A stretch of DNA of 64,000 bases from Anaerohabitans sp964387285 (GTDB lineage Bacteria; Zhuqueibacterota; Zhuqueibacteria; Residuimicrobiales; Residuimicrobiaceae): positions 1-64,000 of the forward strand of contig CAYLWO010000024.1 in assembly GCA_964387285.1 (NCBI GenBank), written 5' to 3'. The notes beneath the pieces are model-generated. The model was not told the DNA's origin. It saw only the letters and a program-made list of their open reading frames with translations, and ran no database searches. The first letter of the stretch is position 1; every line of letters starts with the position of its first letter. Positions 27,120-36,213 of this stretch are shown here, piece by piece. The position numbers and the translations under genes are program-made.

Positions 27120-27182
27120 GCACATATCCATTGAACTGTGTCGAATCCTTAATGTTATGCGCCTGCCAATAACATTTTGGCT

Positions 27183-27290
27183 GTAAAAGGGGATTGCTTC
27201 ACTCCAGCGCAGATAATCTTGTTTGTCAGCGACTACGCCTACGTTCGCAATGACACGGTCTTTGTGCTAATGGGGGAATCATGGCATCTA
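27183..27290 (+). repeat. GATTGCTTC/CGCAATGAC dispersed repeat
   Basis: AAGGGGATTGCTTCACTCC starts the unit, and TTCGCAATGACACGGT with a GGCAATCATGGCAT-like tail (here GGGGAATCATGGCAT) ends it. The copy at 55160-55268 matches over about 105 bases; those at 1695-1912 are shorter. Confidence 0.65.
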
Positions 27291-27321
27291 GGCCATAATT
27301 TACTTCTAATGACATTAATGT

Positions 27322-27351
27322 AGGGCGACGAGCCTCGTCGCCCTACAACAG
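27322..27351. repeat. Perfect hairpin AGGGCGACGAG-C-CTCGTCGCCCT
   Basis: This is a 13-14-bp perfect stem (GTAGGGCGACGAG and its complement) with a one-base loop. It resembles the GTCGC-stem hairpins at 22.7 and 33.8 kb in style. The surrounding 26968-27687 spacer holds no gene. Confidence 0.55.
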
Positions 27352-27687
27352 CGTCATTATAGAGTTAACCTTTATTAAGGTTTGCTACTCGGCATGACAA
27401 CCGGGAAAAAGGGCCGGAGGTCATACAAACCGCCTTTTGCAGGTGACGGATCTGTTCGTGGATTGTATGATCATCAGTTGGCGATCCTTCGTGAAAATTA
27501 AACGGTTTTCGCTTGCATTTTAATTGAAAAAGAGTTAACTAGACGCCGGACCGCATCCTTTTTCCCGGTCTGCTTCATCTCCCTGCAGCCTGCTAACACA
27601 CCTTTCAAACGGTTCAAGTTAATCCATCCCTGGTTTCATTTTATCTCTGGATCTTTTCATACTAACTTTTTGAAAGGAAAAGATAAA

Positions 27688-29250
27688 ATGCAAAAGCGCA
27701 TATCAGTTTATTCCACCTTTGCCGTTCTCCTGCTCCTCGTTGCCACTCTGTTCAGTCAACCATCCGATCGCATTCATCAGGAGCTGTTCAAAAACGTACA
27801 GCAATTACGCGACCAGTGCACGGTGCAGGAATGCAGCCGTTGGGCGCCCGAGGCCTTTGGCAAAGCGCAGTTGTATTATGAGCAGGCCGAACAGGCTTAC
27901 GAAAAAGGGGATCGTCTGGCTTATATTCAGGAGGCCCTGAAAAAGGCGCAAGAAGGGTACGAGGCTGCCCTGGAAAATACGCGGCTTGCGCGTGTGCTGG
28001 TGGAGAAACTCGAACCGCTTGAGCGCTCTTGCCGGCAGCACAACATCCCGGCTTGGGCGCCGGCGGAATTCGCTGCAGCGCAGGAAAAGAGGGCGCAGGC
28101 CATTCATGCAGTCGAGATGGGCAACCTGCAATTGGCGCGGGAACTGGTGAAAGAGGCAGAGGGACGCTTCCGCACAGCGGCCCTTCAGGGCCTACGCTCC
28201 GGTCCGCTGCGACAGCTGCAAAACCACTTCCAGGAACGACGCGATGCTATTTCCATTGAAGAATATACCCGCGCAAACCGGCAACTGCAACAGGCAGAAC
28301 AGTTCATTGCCGAACAGGAGCGGAGCGCCTTTGACCTGGAGGGCCTGTTTCAACAAGCCAAGGAGCGATTTGACCGGATTCTGCCGCCGCATGCGCCCGC
28401 GCGCGAACCCATGCCCATGATCAGAGAACAAAAAGCAGTTGACCTGGTTTGCGAAAAACTGACCACATCTGCAACGCCGGTGCTGTCCGGCGACTCGATC
28501 ACTGTTGCACTGGTTATCGCTAATAAAAGTGAATCGCCGGTTGGCCCTTTTTCGATTCTGATTGCAGATGAAGATATCGGTCCTCTGGCCATGACCACCG
28601 TCGACTATATGGATGGCGGTGAAATCCGCAAAATGGAAATCCCGTTTCTTGCCGTACAAAAAGGAGAGCGCACCATCGTCGCTGAGATCGATCCCCGCAA
28701 TCTGATCACGGAGAGCATTGAAAACAATAACCGGGCCCGGGCTGTTTTGATAATTGAAGATCGAATCTCGCAGGTTCGGGAGGCTGTCTCTGCCATCAGC
28801 GAAGGCCGGGTGCTGGAGATACTGGCGCGTGGCCAATTAGATACCACGCGTTTGCCGCTGCTCTATCCCAACACGAAAAAGCGCAAGAATTGGCATGAAC
28901 TGGTCAAGACCCAATATGGAGAAATCGCTGCGATTGCCGGCCATGCTGACAAGTCCTATCCGCTGCAACTGGAGCGGACAACGCTGGTTATTGTTAAAGT
29001 ATACTTTTCAGCGCCCGAGCCGGAAAAACTGACGGTGCAATTAGTGCGCTCCGATCAAGAGTCGCCCGTTTTTTTTCGTTCCAGTCGCAAATTGTACGAG
29101 GCCGTGGGTTTGCTCACAGCCCAATTCCCCGTAGATGAGGCGATGCTCGCCCCCGGGCTGACCTGGTCGCTGCGGCTGAGCAACGAGTCTGCTGCAGAAA
29201 TATCCGCAGAGGTGATGATCGGATTGGCGGCTTTAATGGAATCAGAATAA
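27688..29250 (+). CDS. Secreted helical-repeat protein with CARDB-like domain
   Basis: The start is ATG 27688, preceded at 9 bases by GAAAGGA; a TTG 18 bases earlier overlaps that site. A signal peptide ends near 'LFSQ'. Residues 25-235 are a long helical region with repeats of the form 'WAPEAFGKAQLYYEQAEQA' and 'WAPAEFAAAQEKRAQA', resembling DUF4398-type helical repeats. Residues 255-365 are a CARDB-like beta domain ('SGDSITVALVIANKSESPV', 'NLITESIENNNRARAV'). The last 130 residues are of unknown type. CARDB domains bridge secreted proteins and cell-wall or surface ligands. The gene lies 32 bases ahead of the next secreted protein and is probably co-transcribed with it. Confidence 0.7.
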   Translation: MQKRISVYSTFAVLLLLVATLFSQPSDRIHQELFKNVQQLRDQCTVQECSRWAPEAFGKAQLYYEQAEQAYEKGDRLAYIQEALKKAQEGYEAALENTRLARVLVEKLEPLERSCRQHNIPAWAPAEFAAAQEKRAQAIHAVEMGNLQLARELVKEAEGRFRTAALQGLRSGPLRQLQNHFQERRDAISIEEYTRANRQLQQAEQFIAEQERSAFDLEGLFQQAKERFDRILPPHAPAREPMPMIREQKAVDLVCEKLTTSATPVLSGDSITVALVIANKSESPVGPFSILIADEDIGPLAMTTVDYMDGGEIRKMEIPFLAVQKGERTIVAEIDPRNLITESIENNNRARAVLIIEDRISQVREAVSAISEGRVLEILARGQLDTTRLPLLYPNTKKRKNWHELVKTQYGEIAAIAGHADKSYPLQLERTTLVIVKVYFSAPEPEKLTVQLVRSDQESPVFFRSSRKLYEAVGLLTAQFPVDEAMLAPGLTWSLRLSNESAAEISAEVMIGLAALMESE

Positions 29251-29282
29251 AAAAGGATCCACATTTTCTGGAGGAATCGATC

Positions 29283-31829
29283 ATGAAATCGATCGCTGTT
29301 TGTATATCCATGATATGGCTGGCCGCCGGACCATTCGCCTTTGCGCAGTACAGCAAGACCATCACCTTTGATGATCTCTGGACCGCGTCCGGCACAGCGC
29401 CCAAAGTGCAGATCCGCTACAGCAATGACGGCATCATTATTTTGAACAAGTCGGCATTGCTCTACGATCTGGTCAAAGCGAAACACAAAAGCAATCCCGC
29501 TTCATCGCCCAATGTCCTGCTTTCCCGCTCCTTGTCTTCCGAGTGGGACAATGAATCTTTGTATATTCAATTTACCACCGGCGTACAAAGCGTGGAACTG
29601 TACACCGGCGTACCCGGCGATCCCAAGGGTATCACTATTCAGCTTTTGCTGGAAGCATATGATATCAACAATCAGATGATACAGCGCGACAGCAAGACCT
29701 TTAATTATCAAACCGATATCAACAAGCCGCTGTTGGTGGCAGCGCCGGGTTCTCAACCGATCATCTACAAAATCAAAATCGATGTTCGCCAACAGAGTCA
29801 AACCGCGAAAACCGGGTTATTCGAGTTGGTGGACAATCTGACATTCAGATCAGAAAGCGCCCCGCCCAAACAGGCGGTGGAACCGCCCAAGGTCAAAATT
29901 GTCAAGCCGGTGGCGACAAAAACCAACAATCCCAATATCAATATCAGCGGTGAGATCATCGGCACTGGAATTTTTCCAGAGGTGAATCCGCCGGTCATCT
30001 CTTTGGATTGGAACAACGCGCCGGGAAGCACTCTCGTCTCCAGCAGTGACTATGATCTGGAATTGAACAAGAGTTTGTACTGGGCACAATATAACCAAGC
30101 CCTGTCGTTTTCCTATCCTTATCAATTGGAATATTTTGGCGTCAATACCGTCAAAGTGACGGCGTGCAATGCCAAGGGCAGCGATGCTGATCAGAAAAGC
30201 ATTACCTATTTCCCTGTCGAGATCGAGAACGAATTCACTGCCAAGGGCGGGGCCTCCAGCTATGGCAGTTTTGTCTGGGGAACGACGATCAGCGGCTGCA
30301 TGTTCAGCGTGTACCAGAACGGCGCCATCTTTGTTTCCACAAACGGCACGTTTTCCTGTTTTGGCAAAATATTCAATCGCTGGAAATCCCTGGCTACGGG
30401 CAGCGGCTTTGGCCTGCTCGGTTGCGCCATCAGTGCGGAAAAAACCGTCAAGGGAGGCAGTTATCAGGATTTTAGCAACGGCCGCATCTACACCGGCGTC
30501 AACGGCACCTATTATGTGAGCGAGCCCTTTATCACGGCCATAGACAAATTGGATTTCGTCACACAATTCGGTTTGCCGGCCGGCGACCCTTCCTGGCCGA
30601 GTTCTGCAACCGGTTTGTATCCCGTACAATGGCAAAAGTTTTCCACCATTGTCAGCGGCATCTCGTTCCTGTCGACTATGGAGATAACAGAAGATGCAAA
30701 GACCAAAGAGTTGCTGCTGTGGACCGCTGCGCCCGATTTCAGCGGGGCTAAAAAAGCGGGCGTCACCCCGTCGTTGCGCACGCCGACTATCTGGACCTCT
30801 TATCCCTGCACCAAGACAGGGAGTAAGATAGGCGCAACGGTCAGCAAGGCGGTGGACAAAGCCAAAACACCTTACACCGATCTGCAAAAAGCGTGCAAGT
30901 ACGGTCATTTTGTCACCAATCTGAGCGGCGTGCCTGAATGGGTGACCATGGCGGCCAATGAAATCGTTCCGGCCATCGGCACTGTTGCATCTTCCCATTT
31001 GGCCGGTGAAGATACCTGGGAGACGCACTCTTGTTCGCTGTGCGGTGCGCAGACGCCGGGGTGGTGTTTTGCCGGCGTGGATTGGTGCATTAAAATTTAT
31101 CCGGAAGCTGATTACACCGATTTGTTGGGAGAGACCACGTACACGGCCAAACATACTGTGGGCGTATACCCGCAAGATGATCTGGAAATTGAATACGAGT
31201 ATTGCGTGGTTGGGTATCCTCCACCGGTTGACGCCACGGATATGAGCAAGGGCGGACAGGAGGGGTATATCCAGCTCGGAGACCGGCTCTATGTTGCCGG
31301 ACGATGGGTGACCGATTGTGGCTGTCATCCTTCTTTCGGCGCTGCGCCCATTGATTGGTGTAAAGATCGCTACAAGACAGAGATTCATCCGCCGGCGGCG
31401 ATGATCAATATGTATACCGGCAAGACGAGTACGGGCGACAAAGCCACGCTGGGGGATTTGTTATATTTTGACTGGTGGTATACTGGTGAATCCGTAACCG
31501 TTAATGTATTTCCTCCGCCCAGACCGCAAGCGGATGCCATTCTCGGCTACAGCTATCCGCTGTGGAAAAGCTTTTGCAGCACGGACGCAGGCAAGTGCGG
31601 CGCTGCTTATTCTGCAGCGCCGAACGGGGCCATGAATCATGTCACGGTTACTTTGACCGGCCGCTCTGATGTCGCATTCAACACGCCGCCGCAGGAAGAA
31701 AGCAACGGCCAGCTCATTCATGGATATGTTCCGCCCGCCGGCAGTCAACATTATGTGCCCTCGGGAAACTGGCCGCACACCAAATCTCTGCTCGGAACAA
31801 TCGAGGTGTACTGGAATACGACGCCGTAA
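29283..31829 (+). CDS. Large secreted protein of unknown function with paired cysteines
   Basis: This 848-residue protein follows GGAGGAA at 6 bases and starts with a signal peptide ending 'PFAFAQ'. The first 190 residues look like a beta-sandwich ('LYIQFTTGVQSVELYTG'). Residues 195-320 include a region with Pro-rich joints and Asn/Gly turns. Two related Cys-containing segments appear later: 'HSCSLCGAQTPGWCFAGVDW' near residue 582 and 'CGCHPSFGAAPIDWCKD' near 681, both with a W-C core, followed by 'FCSTDAGKCG' near 763. These may form disulphides outside the cell. No catalytic motif or known family is recognised. It is the second gene of a two-gene operon. A 512-codon antisense open frame over it is a shadow. 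Confidence 0.65.
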   Translation: MKSIAVCISMIWLAAGPFAFAQYSKTITFDDLWTASGTAPKVQIRYSNDGIIILNKSALLYDLVKAKHKSNPASSPNVLLSRSLSSEWDNESLYIQFTTGVQSVELYTGVPGDPKGITIQLLLEAYDINNQMIQRDSKTFNYQTDINKPLLVAAPGSQPIIYKIKIDVRQQSQTAKTGLFELVDNLTFRSESAPPKQAVEPPKVKIVKPVATKTNNPNINISGEIIGTGIFPEVNPPVISLDWNNAPGSTLVSSSDYDLELNKSLYWAQYNQALSFSYPYQLEYFGVNTVKVTACNAKGSDADQKSITYFPVEIENEFTAKGGASSYGSFVWGTTISGCMFSVYQNGAIFVSTNGTFSCFGKIFNRWKSLATGSGFGLLGCAISAEKTVKGGSYQDFSNGRIYTGVNGTYYVSEPFITAIDKLDFVTQFGLPAGDPSWPSSATGLYPVQWQKFSTIVSGISFLSTMEITEDAKTKELLLWTAAPDFSGAKKAGVTPSLRTPTIWTSYPCTKTGSKIGATVSKAVDKAKTPYTDLQKACKYGHFVTNLSGVPEWVTMAANEIVPAIGTVASSHLAGEDTWETHSCSLCGAQTPGWCFAGVDWCIKIYPEADYTDLLGETTYTAKHTVGVYPQDDLEIEYEYCVVGYPPPVDATDMSKGGQEGYIQLGDRLYVAGRWVTDCGCHPSFGAAPIDWCKDRYKTEIHPPAAMINMYTGKTSTGDKATLGDLLYFDWWYTGESVTVNVFPPPRPQADAILGYSYPLWKSFCSTDAGKCGAAYSAAPNGAMNHVTVTLTGRSDVAFNTPPQEESNGQLIHGYVPPAGSQHYVPSGNWPHTKSLLGTIEVYWNTTP

Positions 31830-32073
31830 CCGGTAAAGACGGATAAGAGACCGGGAGAAACAAACAACTGAGCAGAAAGAGCACTTAAGTTCGGGTTGCG
31901 GGCCGACCAGAAACTTGTCGATTTTTTCGCTTAAGTAATGGTGCACCAAGCCGTAACAATCGAATGGTGTAATTCTTAAACCATGCGTGCCGAATTATCC
32001 TCGGTAGAATCATTTGCATTCGATGTGCCGCGACGCGAAAACGCCAGGCCGATAATTTTACCATGTAGAAAAT

Positions 32074-33588
32074 TTAGGGTTGTACAATCGCTCCACCGAC
32101 TCCAAAATTGAAGGTTCCATTAACCCAAGCACCTGATTTTCTGCTTTGAAAAACCAGATTATTACCGCTGCGGATAATTCGCCAACTGCCATCCGTATTA
32201 GGATCACCGAGATAAAAGGCATTGTTTGATGCCAGTTCCACATCCCCGACCACATCCAAAGCACTACTCGGGTTGGTGGTGCCGATGCCAACGTTGGCGC
32301 CAAAATAACTTTTTGCTCCTTCGAAATAGCCGGCGTAAATTCGCTGGTGTGGAGGTGTTACTGCTTCAACACTGCCGTATAGGGCAGCACCGAAGAAACC
32401 ACTGTTGGCATCAAGCCAGCCGGGCGCGTTTGCGGCACTGATAATTCCGTGGACGCCATATAAATATTTCTCACCTTGATTTCTACTGCCGGCCAGCGCT
32501 GCTCCGGCCAGAGAGACCGGGTTGTTTGGATCTGAAGTTATCATATTGCCATGAACCGCAGCCGACAATGTGCCAGAAACCGATGCAACCGGCACTAGGC
32601 CGGAAACTGCGAACTTGTTGGTTAGATTTTGATCTACGTTTGAATTATCAAAATAACCGCCAACAGTAATATTAGTCGGTCCTAACCAGCTAGGCGTGGT
32701 AATGAGGTTGCTACCCTTTACATGCAGCTTTGCCTGCGGATTGGTGGTACTGATGCCAACAAGATCATAAAAATAGGATTTGGCGCCGGAAAAATAGCCG
32801 GCAAAAACACCTGGTCTCTTTTGGTCGTTATCAAACACCTCACCCGAAACAGCAGCCGAAGCGCCGTTTGTTCCATTGAGGGTTGGATACCACGACTCGA
32901 TCTGATGAAGGCGGCCCATCACACCGCGCACAAATCGCGTGTCGGTCGTAAGATTATTGATATATCCCATACTGCCGTCTGCGATAAAGGGAACAGCAGG
33001 ATTTGGCACCAGGGTAATAGCGGACAAAGCGCCGTTGGCCGCGCCAATCTGGCCATAATTCTCGGTCACCAGCCGGTCGCCATGCAGATTCGAAAAAGTG
33101 CCAAATGCCTGGGTCCAGCCGGATGCTTTATTCGCCAGCCCGATGTGGGTGGACATGATGACCGCGCCTCCGGGCAAAAAAGTCCAATTTCTACTGTTCT
33201 CCGTCATATTCCCATTATCCGGCAGCGCCGAGGCAATATTCATGCCCATATGATGCCAGTCTTCTGCATTCTGGCCATGCGTTTTCCCCATATTGGTAAT
33301 ATAAATCCCCGCCGAGCCATTGTTAATCGATTGGTTGCCATCAAGTATAATATCCAATCCGACGATATTCGATCCGCTGGATTTGGGCATGATGTTTATG
33401 GCATTTGCACCTGCTCCTTTAACCGAGACCAATTTAGATGGAGTGGGCGTATTGACACCCACCAAACCGTCATTGGTGATTCTCACGAGTTCAGTTTGCA
33501 TTGAATTTTTCACAACCATTTGACCATAAAGCACATTGATGGCAGCCATCATGAGCATAACACATAGCGTTAGTTTTCTCATTTTCAT
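32074..33588 (-). CDS. Secreted fibre-like protein (VGIGTTNP class)
   Basis: The start is ATG 33588, because GGAGG lies 8 bases upstream and the signal peptide begins there ('MKMRKLTLCVMLMM'). The mature protein opens with 'MVVKNSMQTELVRITNDG', the shared head of this family, then 'VGVNTPTPSKLVSVKG'. The long middle has repeated beta segments such as 'GVFAGYFSGAKSYF' and 'RIYAGYFEGAKSYFGANVG', each followed by a 'VGIGTTNPSSALDV' fibre motif. The C-terminus has no S74 motif and ends in a beta segment ('FQSRKSGAWVNGTF'). The length is about 504 residues. A candidate sigma-54 promoter lies upstream. It is probably a surface fibre or adhesin. Confidence 0.72.
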   Translation of the reverse strand: MKMRKLTLCVMLMMAAINVLYGQMVVKNSMQTELVRITNDGLVGVNTPTPSKLVSVKGAGANAINIMPKSSGSNIVGLDIILDGNQSINNGSAGIYITNMGKTHGQNAEDWHHMGMNIASALPDNGNMTENSRNWTFLPGGAVIMSTHIGLANKASGWTQAFGTFSNLHGDRLVTENYGQIGAANGALSAITLVPNPAVPFIADGSMGYINNLTTDTRFVRGVMGRLHQIESWYPTLNGTNGASAAVSGEVFDNDQKRPGVFAGYFSGAKSYFYDLVGISTTNPQAKLHVKGSNLITTPSWLGPTNITVGGYFDNSNVDQNLTNKFAVSGLVPVASVSGTLSAAVHGNMITSDPNNPVSLAGAALAGSRNQGEKYLYGVHGIISAANAPGWLDANSGFFGAALYGSVEAVTPPHQRIYAGYFEGAKSYFGANVGIGTTNPSSALDVVGDVELASNNAFYLGDPNTDGSWRIIRSGNNLVFQSRKSGAWVNGTFNFGVGGAIVQP

Positions 33589-33653
33589 TTGTTCATCCTC
33601 CATATTATGATTTCGGGTGTTAAATAGTGTTGATTGAATGCTGAAATGATTAA

Positions 33654-33667
33654 GCAATTTTTATGCC
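33654..33667 (-). promoter_or_regulatory. Candidate sigma-54 (-24/-12) promoter
   Basis: On the minus strand the sequence is TTGGCATAAAAATTGCTT, with GG and GC separated by exactly 10 bases, a close match to TGGCAC-N5-TTGC. It lies about 66 bases upstream of the fibre gene start at 33588. No activator-binding site was found, so this rests on the motif alone. Confidence 0.45.
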
Positions 33668-33800
33668 AATCACGTTTATTTTTTTTCATTATAAATTATA
33701 AATTTATCCCCCGATTTGTAAGGGCATAACTTAATTTCTTGGTCAATTGACATATTTTTTTGACAACATTGGTTATATGCCGAGAACTGCTCGCCGGGGA

Positions 33801-33912
33801 GCCCGGGGAATCGTTTCCCCGGGCGATCAATATGGTCGCGGAGCGACCGTGCTGGAAGCCGGGTGTTTCAACGCCCGGAAAGGGGAAAAAACAATCATGT
33901 CGCGGAGCGACG
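33801..33912. repeat. Second hairpin array (GTCGCGGAGCGAC family)
   Basis: GCCCGGGGAATCGTTTCCCC followed by GGGC (33801-33824), GGTCGCGGAGCGACC (33834-33848), CCGGGTGTTTCAACGCCCGG (33859-33878) and TGTCGCGGAGCGACG (33898-33912) repeat the stems of the 22.7-kb array in a different order and number. Confidence 0.72.
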
Positions 33913-34004
33913 TATGGAGGATAATCCGCATCTATTCGTTTGCGGCGTTGCAGAACCGATCAAACGTCCCTGAATTGCTTTCGATTGATCCTGTACCGAC
34001 TTTC

Positions 34005-34355
34005 CTATTCTCCTTCGCCTGCCTCTTCCGCTACCGTACATAATTCGGTGTTGGCCGCATCGTTTATATCGACGCGAATCCAGGTGGGCTTTTCATTGCG
34101 TAGGAGATCGATGTATACCGGCATCTCTTCGATCGGGGCGTACAGCCAGTCGTCGTTGCCTGCTCTATATCCGTTTTTGTTCGGAACCGGGCTGTTTCGT
34201 GAAAGGAAAAATACTTTGACCAACTTGGACGAGCCGGTCTTGTGGGTACCGCTGATTTCAAGGATAGCGCTAAACTTGACGCCGGTGCCGTCCTTGGCCG
34301 TATGAGAGCCGTTGGTGAGACGAATCTTGTACAGCTTGATTTCGAAATCCGACAT
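34005..34355 (-). CDS. Small protein of unknown function, 116 residues
   Basis: The gene has a strong GGAGG 6 bases before ATG 34355 and normal codon use. The product has no signal peptide. It is rich in beta-type sequence ('DFEIKLYKIRLTNGS', 'KLVKVFFLSRNSPVP') and ends in an acidic tail. I do not recognise a family. It is flanked by a hairpin array on one side and a gene remnant on the other, an accessory-type setting. Confidence 0.55.
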   Translation of the reverse strand: MSDFEIKLYKIRLTNGSHTAKDGTGVKFSAILEISGTHKTGSSKLVKVFFLSRNSPVPNKNGYRAGNDDWLYAPIEEMPVYIDLLRNEKPTWIRVDINDAANTELCTVAEEAGEGE

Positions 34356-34525
34356 AATTTCCTCCTTTATTGTTTTTATACAGCGCCCATGCCCTGACTG
34401 GCGCCGCGGAGGTTTGTAGAGAAAGTAAAAATCGGTTACTGTTTGTGTGTGCGCCAGGCATGATCATGAATTAAAATAGAATTGCATTAACTCAGCGCTT
34501 ACTCATTTATGTTTTTTATTGTCTG

Positions 34526-34759
34526 ATAGGTACGAAATATCAGCTGGCGCCCAATTTTGTCCTCACCGTCAGCACCCGGGATAAGCAAATATTCGCTCAG
34601 GCAACAGGTCAGCCGCAGTTCGAGATTTTTCCTGAAAGCGCATCGATTTTTTATCTGAAGGCTGTTGAGGCTAAAATTGAATTCAAAGAAGCGGAAAAAG
34701 TGACCAGGCTGATTCTTTTCCAAAACGGGCGCGAGATGCCCGCCCCGAAAATTGAATAG
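34526..34759 (+). pseudogene. 3' remnant of a DUF3471-like (serine-hydrolase C-terminal) domain gene
   Basis: An open plus-strand frame reads 'YQLAPNFVLTVSTRDKQIFA', then 'ATGQPQFEIFPES', 'FYLKAVEAKIEF' and 'LILFQNGREMPAPKIE' before TAG. This pattern is the small beta domain found at the C-terminus of many beta-lactamase-like serine hydrolases and other Bacteroidota secreted proteins. There is no start codon, and the frame is closed 50 bases upstream, so only the tail is left. The rest was presumably lost when flanking genes rearranged. Confidence 0.6.
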
Positions 34760-34843
34760 TATTTTTTTTAAATGTGTACCGAGCCCCTTGAGCGTAGCTC
34801 CATCATTGATCGGCAGGGGAGGCGTTCACCGGTCGAGCGGATA

Positions 34844-35917
34844 TTATAATCCTTTCAAAATGCCTTCAATCCTTGATTTCTGATTCGCCGGCGCTAAATC
34901 AAAAGCTTTTTGGTAATTTTTTCGTGCGTCTGATTTATCACCTTTGGCTGCCAGTGCCTCGCCCAGGCTGTCGTAAACATTCCACGATTTGGGGAATTTT
35001 TTTACATTCCGTTTGAATACTTCAATTGCCTTGTCGAGCTGTTTCTGGTTTATTAACTGGTAACCATAATTATTTAATTCCGCTTCGGTGGCTTTTTCCA
35101 TCGAGGTTTCCAGCAGCTTTTCGCCTTCAGCACTTTTGCCCGTGGCCGTCAACAGACCGGCTTGAATCGATCGGTTGGTAAAGTTATCGCCTCCATTCAA
35201 GGATAACGCTTTTTCGATCCAGATCATGGCCTCGTCCAGATTGATCCGGTTATTCAGGCAGTATCGGGCTGCCGTGGCCCAGGCGGCCTGATTAAAGCCC
35301 GGCGCATTGGTCAATTGGTCGCGATAGGTCTCAAGTACTATCTTGTGCATGTCAAATGTGATCTGAAACGGAACCTTGAGCTTGCCCCAATGCAGGAATG
35401 CGTCGCACGAATTCGCCGTCAGATTGTCAAACCCGTAAACCAGCCATTCCTGGAACTCGGACTCTTTGGGTGCAACCTGGACGCGCAGGGCATCGTTTTT
35501 TTCGTCATAAAAAAAACTGCCCCAGGCATTATGATCTTTGCTGAAAATGACGGTCCATTCATTTTCCTGGACAATCATGTGAATGCCGTAGGTGCCGGCC
35601 GCAAGAGGATGGCCGTTGACCTGCGCATCATGACTCAACTTGAGGGTTGTGTTTTCATCGGCGCCGGCGCGCCAGGGCATGGGTTTGCCATTGCCAAAGG
35701 CATTGGGCGCCAGGCCAAAAGGCACCAGCTTCCCCCAGATGTCCCTTTCCTTGACCCCGGGACGGCCATATTCAATTGCGATATTGGCAAAACCCACATT
35801 TTGTTCCACCCTGGCCCGTGGGCTGGTGCGTAACTGGGGCAGGTTCTGCTGGCTGAAAGCATTAGCCGATAAAAAGATGAACAGAATTAAAGCAATTTTG
35901 TAACCAGGTGATTTCAT
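34844..35917 (-). CDS. Secreted DUF2911 protein with TPR repeats
   Basis: A signal peptide (cleaved near 'ANAFSQ') precedes a DUF2911 domain at about residues 28-190. The domain has the marks 'SPRARVEQNVG', 'IEYGRPGVKERDIWG', 'PWRAGADENTTLKLS' and 'AGTYGIHMI'. It is followed by helical TPR-like repeats to the end ('DKAIEVFKRNVKKFPKSWNV', 'AKGDKSDARKNYQKAFDLAP'). DUF2911 proteins are widespread in Bacteroidota and relatives; their role is not known. AAAGGAGG lies 7 bases before ATG. The gene is single, and the fibre array follows in the same direction upstream. Confidence 0.85.
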   Translation of the reverse strand: MKSPGYKIALILFIFLSANAFSQQNLPQLRTSPRARVEQNVGFANIAIEYGRPGVKERDIWGKLVPFGLAPNAFGNGKPMPWRAGADENTTLKLSHDAQVNGHPLAAGTYGIHMIVQENEWTVIFSKDHNAWGSFFYDEKNDALRVQVAPKESEFQEWLVYGFDNLTANSCDAFLHWGKLKVPFQITFDMHKIVLETYRDQLTNAPGFNQAAWATAARYCLNNRINLDEAMIWIEKALSLNGGDNFTNRSIQAGLLTATGKSAEGEKLLETSMEKATEAELNNYGYQLINQKQLDKAIEVFKRNVKKFPKSWNVYDSLGEALAAKGDKSDARKNYQKAFDLAPANQKSRIEGILKGL

Positions 35918-36213
35918 TTGAAACCTCCTTTGTTAATGAAGAGTGGTTTGAAGTGTTAAATAATACAATAATTGCCAGTGAAAGTCAAGGTTCGATCTTA
36001 CTGGAGCTTCCTCCGAACGTAAGTTGGTTTGGGAGATTCGTCCCGGCAGATTCCGTCATTTTCACCTGATTCTGCTCGCTCGCAGAGTGCGAGATGAATA
36101 TCCCACGCCAGCTTTCGCCCGGCAGGCATATGCCGGACGATCGAGCTCAGAATTCTGACAAAGGATTCTGGATTATAAATACTGGACATCCGTACGTGCG
36201 TCATTGCTTTTTT

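Noticed and set aside
29850..31388. A 512-codon open frame on the minus strand
   Set aside because: It lies wholly antisense to the secreted-protein gene 29283-31829, which has a signal peptide and a ribosome-binding site. The antisense product is rich in Arg, Gly and His without domain character, as expected for a shadow frame.
35998..36204. A 68-codon minus-strand open frame in the spacer between the DUF2911 and C1q-like genes
   Set aside because: No ribosome-binding site, and the sequence is partly palindromic (GCCGGCAGGCATATGCCGG-like); more likely intergenic repeat than gene.
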